Assembly: GCF_013114595.1 (NCBI RefSeq)
Contig: NZ_VTXE01000021.1
Span: 22,955 to 86,954 of the forward strand
Length of the DNA stretch: 64,000 bases
Reading direction: 5' to 3'
Source of the DNA: Vibrio sp. 99-8-1
GTDB taxonomy: Bacteria; Pseudomonadota; Gammaproteobacteria; Enterobacterales; Vibrionaceae
The position numbers and the translations under genes were made by a program. The notes under the pieces were generated by a model. It was not told where the DNA came from. It searched no databases and worked only from the letters and a program-made list of their open reading frames with translations. Numbering within the stretch: the stretch's first letter is position 1; each line of letters opens with the position of its first letter. This document shows positions 9,926 through 19,322 of the stretch, in pieces.

Positions 9926-11095
9926 CTAGCTAAAGGCGAGCTTCCTGTCTTCTTTTGGCAATAAGATATTTGCAGTGATAACTAACACCGCCATAACCGA
10001 AACCACTGGCCAAAGAGTGCCGTTATATATTTGAGTTGTTATCCCCCCCATCAAAGCACCTGCTGTAAACTGTCCTGCCCCCAATAGTGCTGACGCAGAA
10101 CCTGTATTTTCTTGAAACTGACTCATATATAACGCGTTCGCATTGGGCATAATAGCTCCAAGCATACCTACTGCCCCCATGATACCTAATACAAACATAT
10201 ACAGATGCGCATCTACAGCAGTAAAACAAACCAACAGTAGAACAAAAATGGCTTGAATCAGAATTGCACCTCTAAGCAACTGATGTGCCGATTGATAGCT
10301 CAACAGTTTCGAGTTACTTCTGTTTATAAGCATATTCATTAAGGTATTTGCTGCAAACATCAATCCAAATACCTGCTCACCTAGGCCAAATTTAACTTGA
10401 TAAATAAAAGATGCGTTGGTTATAAAAACCATCATTACGCCATATCCGCAGGCCTGTACGACGAGATAACGCATGGCAGTTGTGTTTTGCATAACAATCA
10501 TATATCGCTTGTATGCTGAGATTTTTTCCCGTTCAACAGGAGCTGGGTATTTAGACATAGAAAGTGTCACCAGTGTGGCAACAATCAGCGCATAAGCCGC
10601 CGTGAAATAAAAGATATTTTGCCATTGTCCCGTTAATAGAATTAACGCACCAATACTTGGGGCAATAGCAGGAGCAAGCACCATTATTAAGCCAATTAAA
10701 CCAAACAGTTTGGCGGCTTCGTTTCCCTGTCCTCTCATTCTGACCAGTGGTGCAATACATACGCTTGCGAACCCTCCTCCCACCGCTTGAAATATACGGG
10801 AAATTTGAATTACATGGAGATTACTGGCGGACGCGATAACCAATGAACACAGTGCATACAATACCAGCCCACCAATAATTATCGTACGCTTGTCAAAACG
10901 ATCCGCAAATGGACCACCAATCAATTGTCCAATCGCCATCCCAAAAATATAAAAACTAACCGTAGTGGCAACCGAATCAATACCAACACCTAAGTATTCG
11001 GCCATTGATGGAATACCTGGTAGGTAAGCATCAACCGCAAACGGACCTGCAGCCATAATTAATGCCATCATAACGACGAAATGCCCTTTAGACAT
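9926..11095 (-). CDS. MFS multidrug exporter, Bcr/CflA family
   Basis: Proton-driven drug efflux pump of the major facilitator superfamily (DHA1, Bcr/CflA group). The 389 residues form 12 predicted membrane helices. The N-terminal motif DAYLPGIPSM is characteristic of the group, and the loop 2-3 motif GGPFADRFDKRTII is present. The gene diverges from a MarR regulator, and the shared 102-base gap holds two copies of an 18-base palindrome that probably bind that regulator. Exported compound unknown. The start ATG at 11093-11095 is the only one preceding the first helix. Confidence 0.9.
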   Translation of the reverse strand: MSKGHFVVMMALIMAAGPFAVDAYLPGIPSMAEYLGVGIDSVATTVSFYIFGMAIGQLIGGPFADRFDKRTIIIGGLVLYALCSLVIASASNLHVIQISRIFQAVGGGFASVCIAPLVRMRGQGNEAAKLFGLIGLIMVLAPAIAPSIGALILLTGQWQNIFYFTAAYALIVATLVTLSMSKYPAPVEREKISAYKRYMIVMQNTTAMRYLVVQACGYGVMMVFITNASFIYQVKFGLGEQVFGLMFAANTLMNMLINRSNSKLLSYQSAHQLLRGAILIQAIFVLLLVCFTAVDAHLYMFVLGIMGAVGMLGAIMPNANALYMSQFQENTGSASALLGAGQFTAGALMGGITTQIYNGTLWPVVSVMAVLVITANILLPKEDRKLAFS

Positions 11096-11118
11096 ATATC
11101 CCCACTTACTAATAATAT

Positions 11119-11136
11119 TATCTTGCTAGGAAGATA
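11119..11136. promoter_or_regulatory. Predicted MarR operator, copy 1 (MFS side)
   Basis: An 18-base imperfect palindrome, TATCTTGCTAGGAAGATA. A second copy in inverted orientation lies at 11151-11168 and matches at 16 of 18 positions. The copies are 32 bp apart centre to centre, about three helical turns. This one sits nearest the MFS gene. Confidence 0.75.
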
Positions 11137-11143
11137 TAATAAA

Positions 11144-11172
11144 TTGAACATATCTTTCTAGCAAGGTATATT
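11144..11172 (+). promoter_or_regulatory. Predicted promoter of the MarR gene
   Basis: A -35 box TTGAAC (11144-11149) and a -10 box TATATT (11167-11172) are separated by 17 bases, close to the sigma-70 ideal. The second operator copy covers the spacer and the first bases of the -10 box, so regulator binding would block transcription of its own gene. Confidence 0.65.
11151..11168. promoter_or_regulatory. Predicted MarR operator, copy 2 (marR side)
   Basis: TATCTTTCTAGCAAGGTA, the inverted partner of the palindrome at 11119-11136. It overlaps the predicted marR promoter, consistent with autorepression. Confidence 0.75.
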
Positions 11173-11197
11173 TGGCAACCATAGACATACTTAATAA

Positions 11198-11704
11198 GTG
11201 AAAAACATGATAGAGAAGTTTGAAACTTTCCTCTCCTTAATGGAGGAGAACTGGCCGGAAGCCTACGAGGACATGATGCCCTCACTGCCACTGATTGACA
11301 AAATTCACTCAATAAATGAATCACTACGTAGCAAAGTGATGGCAGAATATGGGCTACAAACTTCAGATTTCGGGCTACTTACTGCGTTAAGACGAACGCC
11401 CGCCCCTCACTTACTAATGCCAACACAGATAATGGATTATATGTTGATCAGCTCCGGAGGTTTAACAAAAGCACTCTATCGGTTAGAGGAAAAAGAGTTA
11501 ATATCCAGAAGCCCCTCTTCAGACGATGGCAGAATAAAGCTTGTTCAGCTTACTGAGAAAGGGAAAGAGATAATTGAAGAGATTGTCATAAAAGCTCAAC
11601 AAAGCCACAGACTTATGAAAGCGGATTTTTCCGTACAGGAAGCAAAACAGCTTGATAGGCTATTAACAAAGCTGCTTACTACTGTGGAAGCTCATAAGGA
11701 GTAA
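11198..11704 (+). CDS. MarR-family transcriptional regulator
   Basis: Winged-helix repressor, likely controlling itself and the divergent MFS drug exporter. The central domain (about 45-130) contains LLTALRRTPAPHLLMPTQI, the recognition helix around SSGGLTKALYRLEEKELI and the wing SSDDGRIKLVQLTEKGKE. The longest frame begins with GTG at 11198; an ATG three codons later (11207, MIEKFETF) is equally plausible because neither has a strong ribosome binding site. Inducer unknown. Confidence 0.9.
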   Translation: MKNMIEKFETFLSLMEENWPEAYEDMMPSLPLIDKIHSINESLRSKVMAEYGLQTSDFGLLTALRRTPAPHLLMPTQIMDYMLISSGGLTKALYRLEEKELISRSPSSDDGRIKLVQLTEKGKEIIEEIVIKAQQSHRLMKADFSVQEAKQLDRLLTKLLTTVEAHKE

Positions 11705-11761
11705 TCAAATTTTTTGATCGTATAGCAGCCCCGAGTAGTTGCAAGCTAACAACCAAGCTTA

Positions 11762-11789
11762 AAATCCACCCCATTTATGGAGTGGATTT
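11762..11789. terminator. Bidirectional terminator between marR and the DUF1566 lipoprotein gene
   Basis: An 8-bp stem AAATCCAC/GTGGATTT (11762-11769 with 11782-11789), flanked by A- and T-rich tracts, lies between two convergent genes and could end both transcripts. Confidence 0.75.
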
Positions 11790-11803
11790 CAATACTTCGA
11801 TAA

Positions 11804-13108
11804 CTACTTAACTGAACGAACTAACAAAGAATAATTTTTCGTCATAACTAGATCCGTGGCATTTTCAGATGCCATGTCATAGTCTGAAGGTGTTCCAGAT
11901 TTTGGATCACTCCTTTGAGCTCCAGCACCGTGCCAGTCAAAGAACGCCGTAGCAGAAGAGTTTTTTCTACTAAATGCCTTACTAAACGAGATATACGTTG
12001 CCGTATACTTGAAGTCACCTTGGGTTGTACTGCTCCAAACCCAACTAGGATCGTCAATGGAGTTATCTCCTGACAAAGTAATGAATCGGGTATCGATTGC
12101 AGGCCATGTCCCCTCTTCTCCACCATATTTTACAATACTCTGTAGCTCCTTAATATTGGGTAGGCGCCAGTCAGAATAACCCGCTAACTCAGAACTTTCG
12201 GCATAGGCTAAGCTATCTTGCCAGCTTCTGCGAACACCATCATCTGCACTTTGCCACATAAGTCCGGTTGCTTGGTCCGTTACTGTACCGTCTCCATTTG
12301 CTAAAAAGTTATTTACGCCATAGACATTTTCTTCACCTCGAACGCACCTTACGAAGTTGCCCGGAGCATGAATAGTTTCGTTAGTTGTGCCGAATTCATA
12401 ACCTGTCTCGTATCCTTTGATATGACCGTCTGCAAAATTAAACCCAAAAGCAGCTTCTACATTCTCAGTATTATGCACTGGCCCTAGCGTATATTTGGTG
12501 ATAGACCAATACTGACCGATATACGCCATTCTTTTGTCATATTGAAAATCAAAATATTCAGTATCAATATAAGGTGTGTTTGCACTTTCATTGCGCGGGT
12601 CAACAATTTCACCCCTAAAGTCAGCAATAGAGTAAAGCTCTTTTATAGTAGGGAGTCGCCAGTCACTATAGTTAGCCGTCGTTAAGTTTTCACAATAGCT
12701 TATGGCATTGTCATAGGAGTAGTGTTTGTAATCAGGTGTTTTCTGCCACATCATTCCTGTATTGTTGTCGGTCACTGTTTTATCTTCATTGTCAGTGAAA
12801 GAAGGCTGCACTCCATTATATTGAGCATCTTGTCCATACAGTTCCTCTCCTATTGCAGGACAAGTAATTCCACTACCATCATTTGCAAAGCAAGACTCCT
12901 GTCGCGTATCAACAACGACAAAGTCCACTTTTGGAGTCTCTAACGTGATATCACTAGCGGTGTTTTCTGCATTAGTTTTCGACGCACTGTCACTACACCC
13001 TGATAATGCTGCTACAACGAGAGACAGTACGGTGAGTACAAATTTTCGGTTAGTTTTACTCTGTCGCATAAGCTCTGTATGGCGAGCCGAAAACGGATTG
13101 ATTTTCAT
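11804..13108 (-). CDS. DUF1566 (Lcl C-terminal-like) lipoprotein
   Basis: Predicted lipoprotein with lipobox ALSGC and lipidated Cys38. It carries two copies of the DUF1566 repeat: DNNTGMMWQKT...YSDWRLPTIKELYSI (about 115-165) and DQATGLMWQSA...YSDWRLPNIKELQSI (about 278-330). Proteins with this repeat are common at the surface of vibrios and resemble C-type-lectin-like folds, but their function is not established. Met1 follows an AAAGG ribosome binding site; Met14 is an alternative that would give a more usual signal peptide. The gene diverges from a membrane AraC-type regulator across a 124-base gap, so control by that regulator is plausible. Confidence 0.85.
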   Translation of the reverse strand: MKINPFSARHTELMRQSKTNRKFVLTVLSLVVAALSGCSDSASKTNAENTASDITLETPKVDFVVVDTRQESCFANDGSGITCPAIGEELYGQDAQYNGVQPSFTDNEDKTVTDNNTGMMWQKTPDYKHYSYDNAISYCENLTTANYSDWRLPTIKELYSIADFRGEIVDPRNESANTPYIDTEYFDFQYDKRMAYIGQYWSITKYTLGPVHNTENVEAAFGFNFADGHIKGYETGYEFGTTNETIHAPGNFVRCVRGEENVYGVNNFLANGDGTVTDQATGLMWQSADDGVRRSWQDSLAYAESSELAGYSDWRLPNIKELQSIVKYGGEEGTWPAIDTRFITLSGDNSIDDPSWVWSSTTQGDFKYTATYISFSKAFSRKNSSATAFFDWHGAGAQRSDPKSGTPSDYDMASENATDLVMTKNYSLLVRSVK

Positions 13109-13232
13109 CTAGGTAACCTTTTCGAGTTGTTTGGTTTGGTTCAAGCGTATAATCTAAAGGTATAACTAGTACAAATCGTCCAATTGGCGCTACTTGTACT
13201 CATTTTTTCGATTTTTATGGCGGAGTTAAGTT

Positions 13233-14471
13233 TTGTTTTTAGCCGAAAGTTTACGTTGGGAAATCAGCCTGATTGGCTTATCACTTACTCTATTTACTCT
13301 GGCAAACGTATTAACAAAACCCTACAAACATCATACAGACTGGCAATTATGTGTCTGGCTTATCTTTCTCAATGTGCCATTCATTCATTCTTGGCTATCA
13401 CACCTAAACATAGACTCCGCTACTCTATATTTGTACACCAATCCGACATTAAATCTCGTTAATGGTCCAATGCTATATCTCTATGTGCGGACGCTAATTA
13501 ACAATGAATCGGCAGGAATAAAAACAACTGAGTTTTGGCACTTTGCTCCTTTCTTACTCTTCTACCTTTTATATATTTCCACATCCCACCCTGAGATGAT
13601 GCCTCAACCCGATAGAGATCTATTGAATATCGAACCCGTTGCGATAAGCAGTGTTATGACATTTTTGCAGCCAGTTCTTATCCACTTCGGCTTTATTAAT
13701 GTGATCTCATTTGTTGGCTACTCAGTAGCAACGATTGTGCTACTGAATAACCACCAGAAAAAAATACCGGGATTCTTCTCTCAAAATGATATTCAGGTAA
13801 ATCTAAAATGGATTTACGCATTACCGGGCACATTTGCAACGCTCGCTCTGACTGCTGCCATTTTTGAAAGTGTTACTCTGTTCAACTCCCTTGTTCATCC
13901 GTTGATACTTCATTTATTGTCATTTCTCTGCTTTGTCATAATTCTCTGTTTTTTTGGCTTAAAGCAGAAACCTGTCTTTCAAATTGACACCAGTCAAACT
14001 AACGCTAGCATTCTTAATATAGAGAATAAAACTTTAGATGAAGACAAAAATGATGTAGAAAAAACTAATACACAGATAAGATCTGAACTAGAGCAGAATG
14101 ACTCAGATAAAACATTTGTCTATCAGACTATCGAGCATATGAACGCTTATATGAAAAGCGAAAAACCCTTTATGGACCCTGATTTTTCGGTTTATACGTT
14201 AGCTAGTAGTCTGAATATTCCAAGGCGCATGTTGTCTCAAGTTCTCAGTACAGGTCTTTCAAAAAACTTCTATCAATATGTAAATGAATTCCGGATTGAA
14301 GAAGTAAAATTTCAATTGGCGAATCAAACAGAGAATACCACTATACTTGATATTGCTTTTCAAGCAGGGTTTAAATCGAAATCAAGTTTTAACAGCCTAT
14401 TTAAGCAACACTGCGATATCACACCGTCTCAATACCGAAAGAAAATGCAACAGCAAAATGACGCTTCATAA
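13233..14471 (+). CDS. Membrane-anchored AraC-family regulator (TTG start)
   Basis: The N-terminal half (about 1-245) contains about seven hydrophobic segments, and the C-terminal 100 residues are an AraC-type double helix-turn-helix (SLNIPRRMLSQVLSTG; FKSKSSFNSLFKQH; TPSQYRKK). Such proteins are membrane receptors joined directly to a DNA-binding domain. The start is TTG at 13233: it follows GGAG (13222-13225) by seven bases, and an in-frame stop at 13227-13229 rules out any upstream start. The linker (about 250-300) is acidic and low in complexity. The signal is unknown. The divergent lipoprotein gene is a possible target. Confidence 0.85.
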   Translation: MFLAESLRWEISLIGLSLTLFTLANVLTKPYKHHTDWQLCVWLIFLNVPFIHSWLSHLNIDSATLYLYTNPTLNLVNGPMLYLYVRTLINNESAGIKTTEFWHFAPFLLFYLLYISTSHPEMMPQPDRDLLNIEPVAISSVMTFLQPVLIHFGFINVISFVGYSVATIVLLNNHQKKIPGFFSQNDIQVNLKWIYALPGTFATLALTAAIFESVTLFNSLVHPLILHLLSFLCFVIILCFFGLKQKPVFQIDTSQTNASILNIENKTLDEDKNDVEKTNTQIRSELEQNDSDKTFVYQTIEHMNAYMKSEKPFMDPDFSVYTLASSLNIPRRMLSQVLSTGLSKNFYQYVNEFRIEEVKFQLANQTENTTILDIAFQAGFKSKSSFNSLFKQHCDITPSQYRKKMQQQNDAS

Positions 14472-14602
14472 TCAACAATCCGGTCAATGGTTTTTAAATT
14501 TTACTCTTCGGTAGTTTGATACCGATACCGAGTGATCAAACTCGCCATACCACTACTCTAACCCAACGTAGACCTAGAAATCACAATGCTTTCACTCTAG
14601 GT

Positions 14603-15385
14603 TCAAACCACTAGCTGAGTAAACGACAGCATATGGCTATCATTAACCAGTTCCCCTTGAAGCAACCGTTTTTCAACTTCACTGGGGCTGTATTTGTCCG
14701 TTTTAAATGCCGATATATGGACCTTATCCCCGATTTCGATAAAGTTCTCTTCTCCCCAACCGGAGTAATTTGGCGCACCGGTATAGAGAATTAATTCTTC
14801 AGGGAAATTGTTCGCTGAAAACTCAGGATGAATCTCTTCATACATGCCCTCATCTTGCTGATGATTTACCCGCTCGATAATCCACTCGATAAGTTCTCCA
14901 TGAAAGAGTTTGGTATCCAAACAATCAACTAACTCTGTCGCACAATGAAACTTACCATCCCGCTCAATATAGGAGATAAGATTCAAATTTTTGCCGTAGT
15001 TCGCTTTGGTGAACTCCTGCATCTGCCACCAAGTTGAATTAATTCCTTTAGATTTCTCTCCCCACGCCTTTCTCTGTGAGATTTTTGATGAACCGTCCAG
15101 CGAACGAATCGTGAAATCATTTCCGATTGTCATATGTGTTGCGGTTAATTCAGATAACCTGCCGTTTTGATAGCGAGTCGCAAATCGAATGACAAATTCT
15201 GGTTCGATATCTAGGTCAGTTCCGCTCTGCGGATACTTGGCTTCAACACCCGATGTAACCGTTTCCGGGTGATCACAATGAATCACAAATATGCCATTGG
15301 GTAATGGGTGCTCTTTTACATTCTCTGCGCCACTTAAATGGCCGAAGTAATTGCCAATGATTCCTATCGATATACTATTTAACAT
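14603..15385 (-). CDS. FAH-like protein downstream of citG (possible DUF5718)
   Basis: A 260-residue soluble protein. The stretches DLDIEPEFVIRF (about 58-69) and THMTIGNDFTIRSL (about 82-95) resemble the metal-binding core of fumarylacetoacetate-hydrolase-fold enzymes, and the protein fits my recollection of DUF5718; no database could be checked. It is the last gene of the citrate lyase operon, separated from citG by a terminator-like hairpin, so it may be expressed at a lower level. A role in citrate or oxaloacetate metabolism is inferred from position only. Confidence 0.6.
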   Translation of the reverse strand: MLNSISIGIIGNYFGHLSGAENVKEHPLPNGIFVIHCDHPETVTSGVEAKYPQSGTDLDIEPEFVIRFATRYQNGRLSELTATHMTIGNDFTIRSLDGSSKISQRKAWGEKSKGINSTWWQMQEFTKANYGKNLNLISYIERDGKFHCATELVDCLDTKLFHGELIEWIIERVNHQQDEGMYEEIHPEFSANNFPEELILYTGAPNYSGWGEENFIEIGDKVHISAFKTDKYSPSEVEKRLLQGELVNDSHMLSFTQLVV

Positions 15386-15396
15386 TTAAAACCTTA

Positions 15397-15426
15397 TAAA
15401 AAACTCTCACTGTTTACCAATGAGAG
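15397..15426 (-). terminator. Intrinsic terminator or attenuator after citG
   Basis: In minus-strand RNA a CTCTCA/TGAGAG stem (15404-15409 with 15421-15426) is followed directly by a run of about six U residues. It lies between citG and the downstream FAH-like gene. Confidence 0.75.
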
Positions 15427-15460
15427 AGTGGAGTGAGGTAATGAGGTAGTGATCATTCCA

Positions 15461-16393
15461 TTAATTTGAACAGATATTCAGCTGTGCTAATAACCAAGTG
15501 GCAGCTAACAAATCGGCACTTCCGCCTGGACTTAAATTTTTCGCTATTAATTGCTGGTCGAAATTAGAAATAGAAACATCATAGTTGAACTCCGAACATG
15601 CAAAGCTATCAAGTAATTTCTGAGCTTCTTTTTTTACAAAATTCAACCCTTCTATGCCGCCTCTATTTATCAAATTGGTGTCATTATTATTCGCCATCAA
15701 AGAGAGCAAGGTTTTAGATAGAGCTTGCTCCTCAGAATAGGCTTTATTTATATGCTCTTCATAAACCGGCAAAGCACAATCAAAAATAGTGGGGTATCCT
15801 AACGCAGCTTCTCCCCGAATGCCTGTAAAACCATAGTCATGAAAAATGCGTTCTCCCGCGGTTCTCAAATTGCCGGTCTGTTTTTCTAGGTCATCTCGCA
15901 CAATAGTTGCGCAGCAAGATCGAATCACTTCACGCACCTGAGACGCATTAGACGGAACATTGCGTTGGTGCAACCAACCTACTGCACCGCATATAAGACC
16001 AAGGGTAAATATCATTCCTTTGTGTGTGTTCACATTGTTCGTAGCGGTAAACATCGCATGTTCGGCTTGTATGCCGACTTCTCGAAGGGGTAACAAAAGA
16101 TCCGTCGGAGAAGAGTGATGAAACTCCATCCCGACGCTGACAAACTTTTTCATATAAGGACGAAGCGCATCAGAACTGGCAATAAAGGTACCAATATCCA
16201 TATCCCGATGAGCGCCCGATGATGCGCAGTCCACCAACCCCGCCTTGGGCGTTAAATGCGCTTCTAGCATCATAGCGTGATAAGCCAGATTACCCACAAG
16301 CTCTGTAATATTAAGTTTTAACTTTCCACTCGATGACGTTCTATATAGACAGCAATCATTGAGTAACCAGCGGATCGAGTTGCTCGCAATCAT
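15461..16393 (-). CDS. citG: Triphosphoribosyl-dephospho-CoA synthase
   Basis: Makes 2'-(5''-triphosphoribosyl)-3'-dephospho-CoA from ATP and dephospho-CoA, the precursor of the citrate lyase prosthetic group. The 310 residues carry the CitG/MdcB signatures EAHLTPKAGLVDCASSGAH (about 44-62), DMDIGTF, NVNTHKGMIFTLGL and GFTGIRGEAALGYP. It overlaps the end of citX by 38 bp, so translation is coupled. It supplies the substrate that CitX attaches to CitD. Confidence 0.95.
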   Translation of the reverse strand: MIASNSIRWLLNDCCLYRTSSSGKLKLNITELVGNLAYHAMMLEAHLTPKAGLVDCASSGAHRDMDIGTFIASSDALRPYMKKFVSVGMEFHHSSPTDLLLPLREVGIQAEHAMFTATNNVNTHKGMIFTLGLICGAVGWLHQRNVPSNASQVREVIRSCCATIVRDDLEKQTGNLRTAGERIFHDYGFTGIRGEAALGYPTIFDCALPVYEEHINKAYSEEQALSKTLLSLMANNNDTNLINRGGIEGLNFVKKEAQKLLDSFACSEFNYDVSISNFDQQLIAKNLSPGGSADLLAATWLLAQLNICSN

Positions 16394-16901
16394 TTATCAT
16401 CTCACTCATTTTTTGTTTAAGTTCTGACAACGCATGATTTCTGCTTCGAGCGCAAACCTTCGCATCTCTATCACATAACAGGCATGGTCGTCGCGCCAGT
16501 CTTAGGTTGTCTCTGGAAAGTGCAACACCCTTATTATCAACAACATCAATATCGAATAACCGACCTAAAGGGTGTTCATCTTCTATGTTCACCATCCGTC
16601 GCTTCAGCACTTCTACGCTGCTCGATTCCACCGCAATTAAAAGCTCTACTCCGGTGACCAAGCTAAACTTTTCGATACTGATGATAGACAAGTTCTCTGT
16701 GCGGCAAGCTTCTAAAATCGCAATATAGCCACGCTCAAATGCAATTTGTGAAAGCTTGTTTCGCTTGATCTCCCCCATCATATTGATAGTGAAACTTATA
16801 AGGGAAAGCGAGTAGTCCTTTACCCACTTCTGTTGCCGGCTCACTCGCCGTTCCCTATTATCCAGTACCTGTTGGAGCGTTACTGTTGGCCCAGCAAACA
16901 A
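16356..16901 (-). CDS. citX: Apo-citrate lyase phosphoribosyl-dephospho-CoA transferase
   Basis: Transfers the prosthetic group made by CitG onto the acyl carrier subunit CitD. The 181 residues show the family motifs HPLGRLFDIDVVD (about 117-129) and ARRPCLLCDRDAKVC (about 143-157). It begins 3 bp after citF and overlaps citG by 38 bp. A second, divergent CitX-like gene is present at 44544-45080. This copy is the canonical one and sits in the standard citDEFXG order. Confidence 0.94.
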   Translation of the reverse strand: MFAGPTVTLQQVLDNRERRVSRQQKWVKDYSLSLISFTINMMGEIKRNKLSQIAFERGYIAILEACRTENLSIISIEKFSLVTGVELLIAVESSSVEVLKRRMVNIEDEHPLGRLFDIDVVDNKGVALSRDNLRLARRPCLLCDRDAKVCARSRNHALSELKQKMSEMINDCEQLDPLVTQ

Positions 16902-16904
16902 TAT

Positions 16905-18437
16905 TTAGTCCTTAACTTGTTTGATGACATCAATAACAGAACCATCACGGTAACGAACATAGCCTACAACATTATCCAAATACTCTATCGCTTTGGGTTT
17001 TCCAGTTAACTTCTCTGCACGTTGCTGAAGGGCGTTAATATCAAACGTTTCGATACCTGCCTCTTCAAGACGGCGCTTAACCTCTTCGCGTTTAGGATTA
17101 ACGGCAACACCATGATCCGTGACTAACACATCGATTTGCGAGCCCGGTGTAACCACATTTAACACTGAATTGACTACCGTTGGTATACGACCTCTTACAA
17201 GAGGTGCGACGATAATGGTCAGATTTGCCGAGGCAGCAGTATCACTATGACCACCAGAGGCACCACGAATTACCCCATCAGAACCGGTAATCACGTTCAC
17301 ATTGAAATCAACATCAATTTCCAAAGCACTAAGAATCACCACATCGAGTCTTTCTACTGTCGCTCCTAATGATGAAGGGTTCGCGTATTGATTAGCGGAG
17401 ATCTCAATATGTTTTGGATTACGAGCTAACGAATCAGCGGCATCTGAGTCGAAGGACTGCACATCTAGTAAGGTCGAGATTAACCCTTTTTCGTGCATCG
17501 CCACCATGGTTGAAGTGATGCCACCTAAACCAAAACTTGCCGTGACATTGTGTTTGGTCATTTTATCTTCTAAGAAACGCGTTACGGCTAATGAGGCACC
17601 GCCAGATCCTGTCTGCAAAGTAAATCCATCGTAGAAATAACCTGAGTGCTCAATCACATCAGCGGCCTTTCTTGCAATCAGGAGTTCTCTAGGGTTCTTA
17701 GTCATTCGCGTCGCGTCGCCACCAATTTTTGATGCGTCGCCAACTTCTTCAACTTTCACGATCGCATCAACCTGATCTTGCGAAATTGACGCAGGAGAGT
17801 TCGGATAAGCAACCAACTCTTCCGTCAGAACAATAACCTTATCGGCATACTGCGCATCTACTTTGGCGTAACCTAGAGAGCCGCATCGAGATCGACCAAC
17901 AATCGCATTGGCATTACCAAACTCATCACTGCTTGATACCCCAATAAACGCCACATCTATTTTTAGCTCACCCGTTTCAACTAAATGCACCCGGCCGCCA
18001 TGGGAGTGAATTTGAATCGGCTGTTTCATTAACCCGCGAGATATCTCCTCAGCAAGCTGTCCCCGAACGCCAGATGTATAGATTTTTCCTACAACACCAT
18101 TTTTTATATGCTCAACAATAGGCACATGAATGGTTGATAGAGAGCTAGACGCCAATGTCAGATCTTTAAAGCCCATCTCTGCTATTACATCCATCACCTT
18201 GTTAATGATTTTATCTCCACCACGAAATGAGTGATGAAATGAAATCGTCATGCCATCTTTTAAGCCGCAGTTTTTTATCGCACTTTCAATAGATGCATGC
18301 ATTTTGCGGTCAAGCCTATTGGTTTTATCTACCATTCGTGCAGTGATCTCATGAGCATCGCTAAACGGTCGCATATTGCGGTGTCCATTGGCAGGAATTT
18401 CAATCTCTCTGTTTAATACATTCTTAATCGTTGTCAT
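16905..18437 (-). CDS. citF: Citrate lyase alpha subunit (citrate CoA-transferase)
   Basis: Catalyses transfer of the acyl carrier from acetyl-ACP to citrate, the first half of citrate cleavage. Its 510 residues match the family length. Typical stretches are HHSFRGGDKIINKVMDVI, YTSGVRGQLAEEISRGL, LQTGSGGASLAVTRFLEDK and GGHSDTAASANLTIIVAP. It lies 9 bp after citE and 3 bp before citX in one operon. Complex with CitD and CitE in the cytoplasm. Confidence 0.97.
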   Translation of the reverse strand: MTTIKNVLNREIEIPANGHRNMRPFSDAHEITARMVDKTNRLDRKMHASIESAIKNCGLKDGMTISFHHSFRGGDKIINKVMDVIAEMGFKDLTLASSSLSTIHVPIVEHIKNGVVGKIYTSGVRGQLAEEISRGLMKQPIQIHSHGGRVHLVETGELKIDVAFIGVSSSDEFGNANAIVGRSRCGSLGYAKVDAQYADKVIVLTEELVAYPNSPASISQDQVDAIVKVEEVGDASKIGGDATRMTKNPRELLIARKAADVIEHSGYFYDGFTLQTGSGGASLAVTRFLEDKMTKHNVTASFGLGGITSTMVAMHEKGLISTLLDVQSFDSDAADSLARNPKHIEISANQYANPSSLGATVERLDVVILSALEIDVDFNVNVITGSDGVIRGASGGHSDTAASANLTIIVAPLVRGRIPTVVNSVLNVVTPGSQIDVLVTDHGVAVNPKREEVKRRLEEAGIETFDINALQQRAEKLTGKPKAIEYLDNVVGYVRYRDGSVIDVIKQVKD

Positions 18438-18446
18438 AGCAATGCC

Positions 18447-19322
18447 CTACTCTTTAATTCCTGTTTTTGCTCGTTGAAGTGTCCAGCGAGCTCTTTCAAT
18501 GATTGGGCCATCAACCATTTTCCCGTTCAAAGATGCAACACCAGAGCCTTGGGCTTCTGCTTCTTCTGCAACTTCTATAACGGCGATAGCGTGGTCGACT
18601 TCAGCCTGAGAAGGAGCAAAAACGTTGTGCAACAATTCTATTTGACGCGGATTGATGAGTGACTTGCCGTCAAAACCAAGAGACTTAATATGCTCCGCTT
18701 CATTGAGAAAACCTTGTTCATTGTTCGCATCGGAATACACGGTATCGAAGGCCATAATTCCCGCCGCTCGTGCTGCTTGTAAGATAGAACAGCGAGCAAA
18801 CAACAGTTCTGTGCCTTCAGGGGTACGCTGCGTTCTTAAGTCTCGTACGTAATCTTCTGCGCCAAGCGCGATACCAATAAGACGATCTGACGCGGTAGCA
18901 ATTTCAACAGCATTATTGATCCCCATAGCTGACTCAATAGCGGCAAGCATACGAGTGCTGCGCGGCGCGCGGCCAAACTGCTCTTCTGCTTCTGAAATTA
19001 GTTTATCCATATCAATCACATCTTGAGCACTGTCCGTTTTAGCTAAACGGACTGCGGTGACTCCTGCTTTTACCACCGCTCTAACATCTTCACGGCCAAA
19101 TTTGGTATCCAGTCCATTCACCCTGACAATGGTTTCAATCCCCTGATAAAATGGGTGTTGCAAAGCGTTATAAACCAACATGCGTGCCGTATCTTTCTCC
19201 CGAAGTGATACCGAATCTTCCAGATCAAACATGATGGCATCTGGCGTATAAATAAATGAGTTGCTTAACATCGCTGCGTTAGAGCCGGGTACAAACAGCA
19301 TGCTTCTACGTAACTTAGCCAT
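18447..19322 (-). CDS. citE: Citrate lyase beta subunit (citryl-ACP lyase)
   Basis: Cleaves citryl-ACP to oxaloacetate and acetyl-ACP. The HpcH/HpaI-type TIM barrel shows [46 protein letters not shown] and [10 protein letters not shown]. The start was set at the ATG of 19320-19322 (MAKLRRSML), which overlaps the citD stop by one base (TAATG), rather than a longer frame reading back through citD. That gives 291 residues, close to known CitE proteins. Confidence 0.96.
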   Translation of the reverse strand: MAKLRRSMLFVPGSNAAMLSNSFIYTPDAIMFDLEDSVSLREKDTARMLVYNALQHPFYQGIETIVRVNGLDTKFGREDVRAVVKAGVTAVRLAKTDSAQDVIDMDKLISEAEEQFGRAPRSTRMLAAIESAMGINNAVEIATASDRLIGIALGAEDYVRDLRTQRTPEGTELLFARCSILQAARAAGIMAFDTVYSDANNEQGFLNEAEHIKSLGFDGKSLINPRQIELLHNVFAPSQAEVDHAIAVIEVAEEAEAQGSGVASLNGKMVDGPIIERARWTLQRAKTGIKE

